From the NCBI RefSeq assembly GCF_002259745.1, contig NZ_MWWW01000027.1, positions 40,736 to 104,735 on the forward strand: a DNA stretch of 64,000 bases, read 5' to 3'. A program made the position numbers and the translations under genes. This document shows, piece after piece, positions 61,175 to 64,000 of the stretch. Below the pieces are notes generated by a model. The model ran no database searches. It was not told the origin of the DNA and was given only the letters and a program-made list of their open reading frames with translations. This DNA comes from Bifidobacterium myosotis (GTDB lineage Bacteria; Actinomycetota; Actinomycetes; Actinomycetales; Bifidobacteriaceae). The number at the start of each line of letters is the position of its first letter. Position 1 is the first letter of the stretch.

Positions 61175-62740
61175 ATGGCTGAAACGAAACAATCCGATGA
61201 TGCCGCCGAAGGCATCGTCCTCGACGAAGACGGACAGAAGGTGACGACGGCCGAAGAGCAGGAATTGGAGAACATTCGCAACGACCACTCCTTCCTCGGC
61301 TATCCGAAGGGCATCGCCCCGCTGACCGCCAGCAACTTCTTCAACTCCATTTGCTGGGCCTCGTACAACGCGGTCCTGCTGTTCTACCTGTACAAGCCGT
61401 GGACGGAGGGTCTGGGCTTCACCCAGGGCGAGGCCGCCCAGCTCATCGCCTCCGTGGCAGCCATCAACTCGGTGTTCTCGATCGTCGGTTCGTGGCTGGG
61501 CGACCGTGTGTTCGGCGCGCGCAAGGCCATCGTGATCGGCAACATCATGAAGGGCATCTCCTGTGGCCTGCTTGCCCTGCCGGCGTTCTCCCTGAGCCAG
61601 GGCCGTGTGTTCGCCATCGTCGGCATGGTCCTCATGAACCTGCCGATCATGGGTGCATCGAGCGCCGCGCTGACCGGTCTGCTGTTCCACCGCAAGGACA
61701 GCCGTCGTGACGGCGCGTTCTCGATGTTCACCATCGCGAACAACATCGCCGGCTTCATCACCCCGGTCATCGCCGCGCAGCTGGGCCTTATCAACTACCA
61801 CTGGGGCTTCCTCATCGGTTCGATAGCCGCGTTCATCATCGCCGCCTGCATCGGTCTGCCGGGCAAGCGCGTGTTCGGTTCGATCGGTTCCAAGCCGTCC
61901 CGCCCGCTGAGCGAGGCCGAAAAGAAGAAGTACGGCTTCGGTGCGCTCATCGTCGTCGCGGTGATTGCGGCGGCCATCGCCATCGCCGTGGGCGCCGGCA
62001 AGGCCTCTATCGGCACGCTGGCCACCACCATCAGCTCGTTCACCTTCGTGATCGCCATCGTGTTCTTCGCGGTGATCTGGCGTTCGAAGCGCATCAAGGG
62101 CGTGGAGCGCCGCCGTCTGGGCGCGCTGTCCCCGATCATCATCATGCAGATCGTCATCGGCGTGGACTACCAGCTGCAGGGCACGACGTTGCTGATGTTC
62201 CTCGACCAGCGCATCAACCGCAACTTCTTCGGCATCGAGATCGCTCCCGGTTCGTTCAACACCATCGTGTCCATCTTCGCCTTGCTTGCCGGCATCTTCT
62301 ACACATGGCTCATGGCCACCAAGTTCGGCAGCGGATGGAAGTCCGTGGACCGCATGTGCTTCGGCTTCGGCTTCTCCGGCGTGGCCAACCTGCTGCTCAT
62401 CGTGCCGACCGTGGTGCTCTTCCCGCAGACCGCCAAGTACTCGGTGATATGGCTGCTCATCTACTACGTGGTCGGCAACTTCGGTGGCTTCCCTTACTGG
62501 GTCGCGGCCACGTCACTGGTCGCCGCCGGCGCGCCGAAATCCTACGAGGCACAGCTGCAGACCGACTTCACGTTGTCCGCCGCCATCGGCACCGCCATCT
62601 CGCTGATCATCTTCGGTCAGCTCAAGACCCTGGACGCGCAGTTGCCGCTGTTCTGGATCATCGCCATCTTCGAGCTGGTGGTCACCGCAGGCGTCTTCCT
62701 GTTCCGCAACAAGATCCAGGACGCCATCATGGGCGACTGA
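61175..62740 (+). CDS. POT-like MFS transporter (second)
   Basis: This 521-residue multi-helix transporter has AAGGAGGTA before the ATG at 61175. About 45 hydrophilic acidic residues (VLDEDGQKVTTAEEQELENI) precede helix 1. PTR-like features include LYKPWTEGLGFTQGEAAQLI, GSWLGDRVFGARKAIVIGNI and RRDGAFSMFTIANNIAGFI, with a central insert of two extra helices. Helix 1 reads NFFNSICWASYNAVLLFYL, lacking the ExxER motif of proton-coupled peptide carriers. Codon bias indicates high expression. It is divergent from the third GH36 gene and has a close paralogue just downstream, so it is the likely importer for the alpha-galactosidase/arabinofuranosidase substrates. Confidence 0.82.
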   Translation: MAETKQSDDAAEGIVLDEDGQKVTTAEEQELENIRNDHSFLGYPKGIAPLTASNFFNSICWASYNAVLLFYLYKPWTEGLGFTQGEAAQLIASVAAINSVFSIVGSWLGDRVFGARKAIVIGNIMKGISCGLLALPAFSLSQGRVFAIVGMVLMNLPIMGASSAALTGLLFHRKDSRRDGAFSMFTIANNIAGFITPVIAAQLGLINYHWGFLIGSIAAFIIAACIGLPGKRVFGSIGSKPSRPLSEAEKKKYGFGALIVVAVIAAAIAIAVGAGKASIGTLATTISSFTFVIAIVFFAVIWRSKRIKGVERRRLGALSPIIIMQIVIGVDYQLQGTTLLMFLDQRINRNFFGIEIAPGSFNTIVSIFALLAGIFYTWLMATKFGSGWKSVDRMCFGFGFSGVANLLLIVPTVVLFPQTAKYSVIWLLIYYVVGNFGGFPYWVAATSLVAAGAPKSYEAQLQTDFTLSAAIGTAISLIIFGQLKTLDAQLPLFWIIAIFELVVTAGVFLFRNKIQDAIMGD

Positions 62741-62772
62741 TCGCGGCATAGCCCGTTCTTGTCTCCCTTGTG

Positions 62773-62811
62773 GAGAAAGCCCCTTCCGCCGTATGCGGGA
62801 GGGGCTTTCTC
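62773..62811 (+). terminator. Terminator after second POT-like transporter
   Basis: GAGAAAGCCCCTTCCGC (62773-62789) pairs with GCGGGAGGGGCTTTCTC (62795-62811), a 17-bp stem with one G-T pair. It lies 32 bases after the stop, typical for factor-independent termination. Confidence 0.85.
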
Positions 62812-62975
62812 TGTGTTGTACGGACATTCGCGACCAGTACTGTCTCGCTCATCACGGCACCCGATGTTGTGCTGTCGAGGGGGGAGCCGGGGAATCATTG
62901 GGCGCTCGCGTAACGACCATGGAACGGGGGTGTATCACCGCTGTAACGCCGGGATTGCAACACCGACGGACAAAG

Positions 62976-63044
62976 GAATATCCACTTTATGCGATATTTG
63001 TTCACCGTGCCGTGCCCCCGTTCTGCCTTACGTTATTGCTAACG
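62976..63044 (+). promoter_or_regulatory. Shared motif and palindrome before third transporter
   Basis: GAATATCCACTTT (62976-62988) is identical to the one before the second transporter. CGTTA-ttgc-TAACG (63031-63044), a short palindrome of the kind bound by LacI-type repressors, lies 57 bases before the third transporter start. Confidence 0.45.
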
Positions 63045-63101
63045 CTTTCTTAACGGCGTGAAAAGACAAGGCTTACAGCCATCCTTTCAAGGAGGTAAGA
63101 A

Positions 63102-63326
63102 ATGTCCGATCAGAAAACAACTGACAGCGTCAAAGACGACGGGACATTGATCGTGGACGAGGACGGCGAGAAGGTGACTTCCGCCGAGGAGAAGGAACTC
63201 AACGACCTGCGCGCCGACCGCTCGTTCTTCGGATATCCGAAGGGCATCGCGTCGCTGGCCGCAGGCAACTTCTTCAACTCGATTTGCTGGGGCGCATTCT
63301 TCGCGGTCCTCATTTACTATTTGTGA
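63102..63326 (+). pseudogene. Third POT-like transporter, interrupted by insertion sequence
   Basis: AAGGAGG is followed by an intact start and 74 codons matching the second transporter: IVDEDGEKVTSAEEKELNDL, SFFGYPKGIASLAAGNFFNS, ICWGAFFAVLIYYL. The paralogue continues YKPWTEGLGF, but here a TGA follows YYL at once and the sequence turns into the end of an ISL3-type element. The open frame stops in helix 1, so the protein is lost. The 3' part presumably lies beyond the IS, outside the window. Upstream control signals are intact, implying recent inactivation. Confidence 0.85.
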
Positions 63327-64000
63327 GGCTTGTGCTGTTTTCGTGGGTTAGGTTGTGGGCTTTGGTAGTCGGATGTCGAGGCCGCCGCATCGGAGCATGA
63401 TCAGGGCGATGAGGTTGTCCACGTGGTGGAAGCCGTAGGCCATGCGGATGGTGACCTTGATCCTGTTGTTGAACGCCTCGAGTCTGGCGTTGGAGTAGCC
63501 CAGCTCGATCGTGCGCAGGATGTCGGGCCGCCGTCTGCGGATCTTTTGGGAGAGTTCGACGATCTCGGGGATGCGGCTGTGGGACGCCCAGAACACCCAG
63601 TGTTTGAGTTCCGCGGTGGCCTGTCCGAGCGGGTGCTTGAGCAGGTTCCTCAGCAGTTCCTTGAGCTGCCATGCGCGGTAGAGCTGGCCCTTGGGATCCG
63701 TGTTCCTCAATGCGGCGAGGGATTCGTCCTGCCGGTCGGTGAGATGGTCGGGGTTCTTCAACACGGCGTATTTGACGCCGCGCATGCGCTTGACGCCCTC
63801 CTGGTCGCCGCCGCGCCTCGCATCGTTCCACAGGCGCTTCCTGACGTCGTCGAGCGCGCCGGTCATCCAGCTGACGATGTGGAAGCCGTCGAGCACGCGC
63901 TCCGCGTTCGGGCAGTGCTCCTTGACGCATGAGTCGATCCACTTCGCGCCGTCGCCGGTGACGACCCGGATGGATGCGCGCTGCTCGGGCGTGAGCTGCC
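63322..64000. mobile_element. ISL3-type insertion sequence, one end only
   Basis: Sequence changes abruptly after the ..TACTATTTG of the transporter. The left end is taken as starting at about 63322-63330 (GTGAGGCTTGTGCTGTTTTC), 20-25 bases before the transposase stop on the minus strand, a normal IS end layout. The other end, inverted repeats and target duplication are beyond the window. ISL3 elements generally make 8-bp duplications. Confidence 0.75.
63348..64000 (-). CDS. ISL3 family transposase (5' end beyond window)
   Basis: The frame is open from the window edge to TAA at 63348, giving 217 residues of the C-terminal part. It contains IRVVTGDGAKWIDSCVKEHC, with the catalytic-type GDGA-W motif of ISL3 DDE transposases, VLDGFHIVSWMTGALDD, and the C-terminal LGYSNARLEAFNNRIKVTI and GFHHVDNLIALIMLRCGG segments, where NxRxEAxNxxIK carries the last acidic residue. 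It reads away from the interrupted transporter. Its intact sequence suggests the element is young and may still be mobile. Confidence 0.88.
   Translation of the reverse strand, partial: QLTPEQRASIRVVTGDGAKWIDSCVKEHCPNAERVLDGFHIVSWMTGALDDVRKRLWNDARRGGDQEGVKRMRGVKYAVLKNPDHLTDRQDESLAALRNTDPKGQLYRAWQLKELLRNLLKHPLGQATAELKHWVFWASHSRIPEIVELSQKIRRRRPDILRTIELGYSNARLEAFNNRIKVTIRMAYGFHHVDNLIALIMLRCGGLDIRLPKPTT

Overview
The window looks like a chromosomal segment of a bifidobacterium or a close actinobacterial relative. It has high GC, strong AAGGAGG-type ribosome binding sites mixed with leaderless starts, and dense intracellular glycoside hydrolases of the GH36, GH42 and GH127 types that are characteristic of Bifidobacterium. 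Species cannot be named from the sequence alone. About 30 genes are supported. No tRNA, rRNA, cas or phage genes were seen.

Region 1 (1-4021, minus strand) is a housekeeping block: dprA (cut by the window edge), the ComM/YifB-type AAA+ protein and yraN. Region 2 (4257-15339) is a coherent and unusual module. It holds a two-component pair, five paralogous small secreted or lipid-anchored proteins sharing a cysteine pattern, and then a membrane-fusion protein, ABC ATPase and FtsX/MacB-type permease. I recognise no named system with this composition, and the intergenic DNA inside it carries unusual repeats.

Region 3 (15438-26890) contains pdxY, metY, a second ABC exporter whose permease has an apparent one-base frameshift at its very end, a NarL-type regulator and a 901-residue histidine kinase. 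In that kinase a complete kinase is fused to a second, degenerate one that has lost its phospho-acceptor histidine.

Region 4 (27226-63326) is an accessory carbohydrate and peptide island. It encodes a proline iminopeptidase-like hydrolase, a GH42 beta-galactosidase (with an AraC-regulator remnant in front of it), ProC, two GH127-type beta-L-arabinofuranosidases, PepN, three GH36 alpha-galactosidase-family proteins (one with its nucleophile Asp changed to Asn), three POT-like MFS transporters lacking the usual ExxER motif, an AraC regulator, L-serine dehydratase, an X-Pro dipeptidyl-peptidase, an oligopeptide-binding lipoprotein and a 1183-residue uncharacterised glycosidase-like protein. All the glycosidases lack signal peptides, so substrates must be imported. 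Arabinofuranosidases, alpha-galactosidases, proline-directed peptidases and peptide or POT uptake together fit use of hydroxyproline-rich plant glycoproteins (extensin type), in which Hyp carries beta-L-arabinofuranose and Ser carries alpha-galactose. This is an inference. The island ends where an ISL3-type insertion sequence interrupts the third transporter.

A feature running through the window is that several intergenic regions each carry their own private family of inverted repeats, some with compensatory changes between arms. The clearest is six palindromes at a period of about 63 bp (49403-49768).
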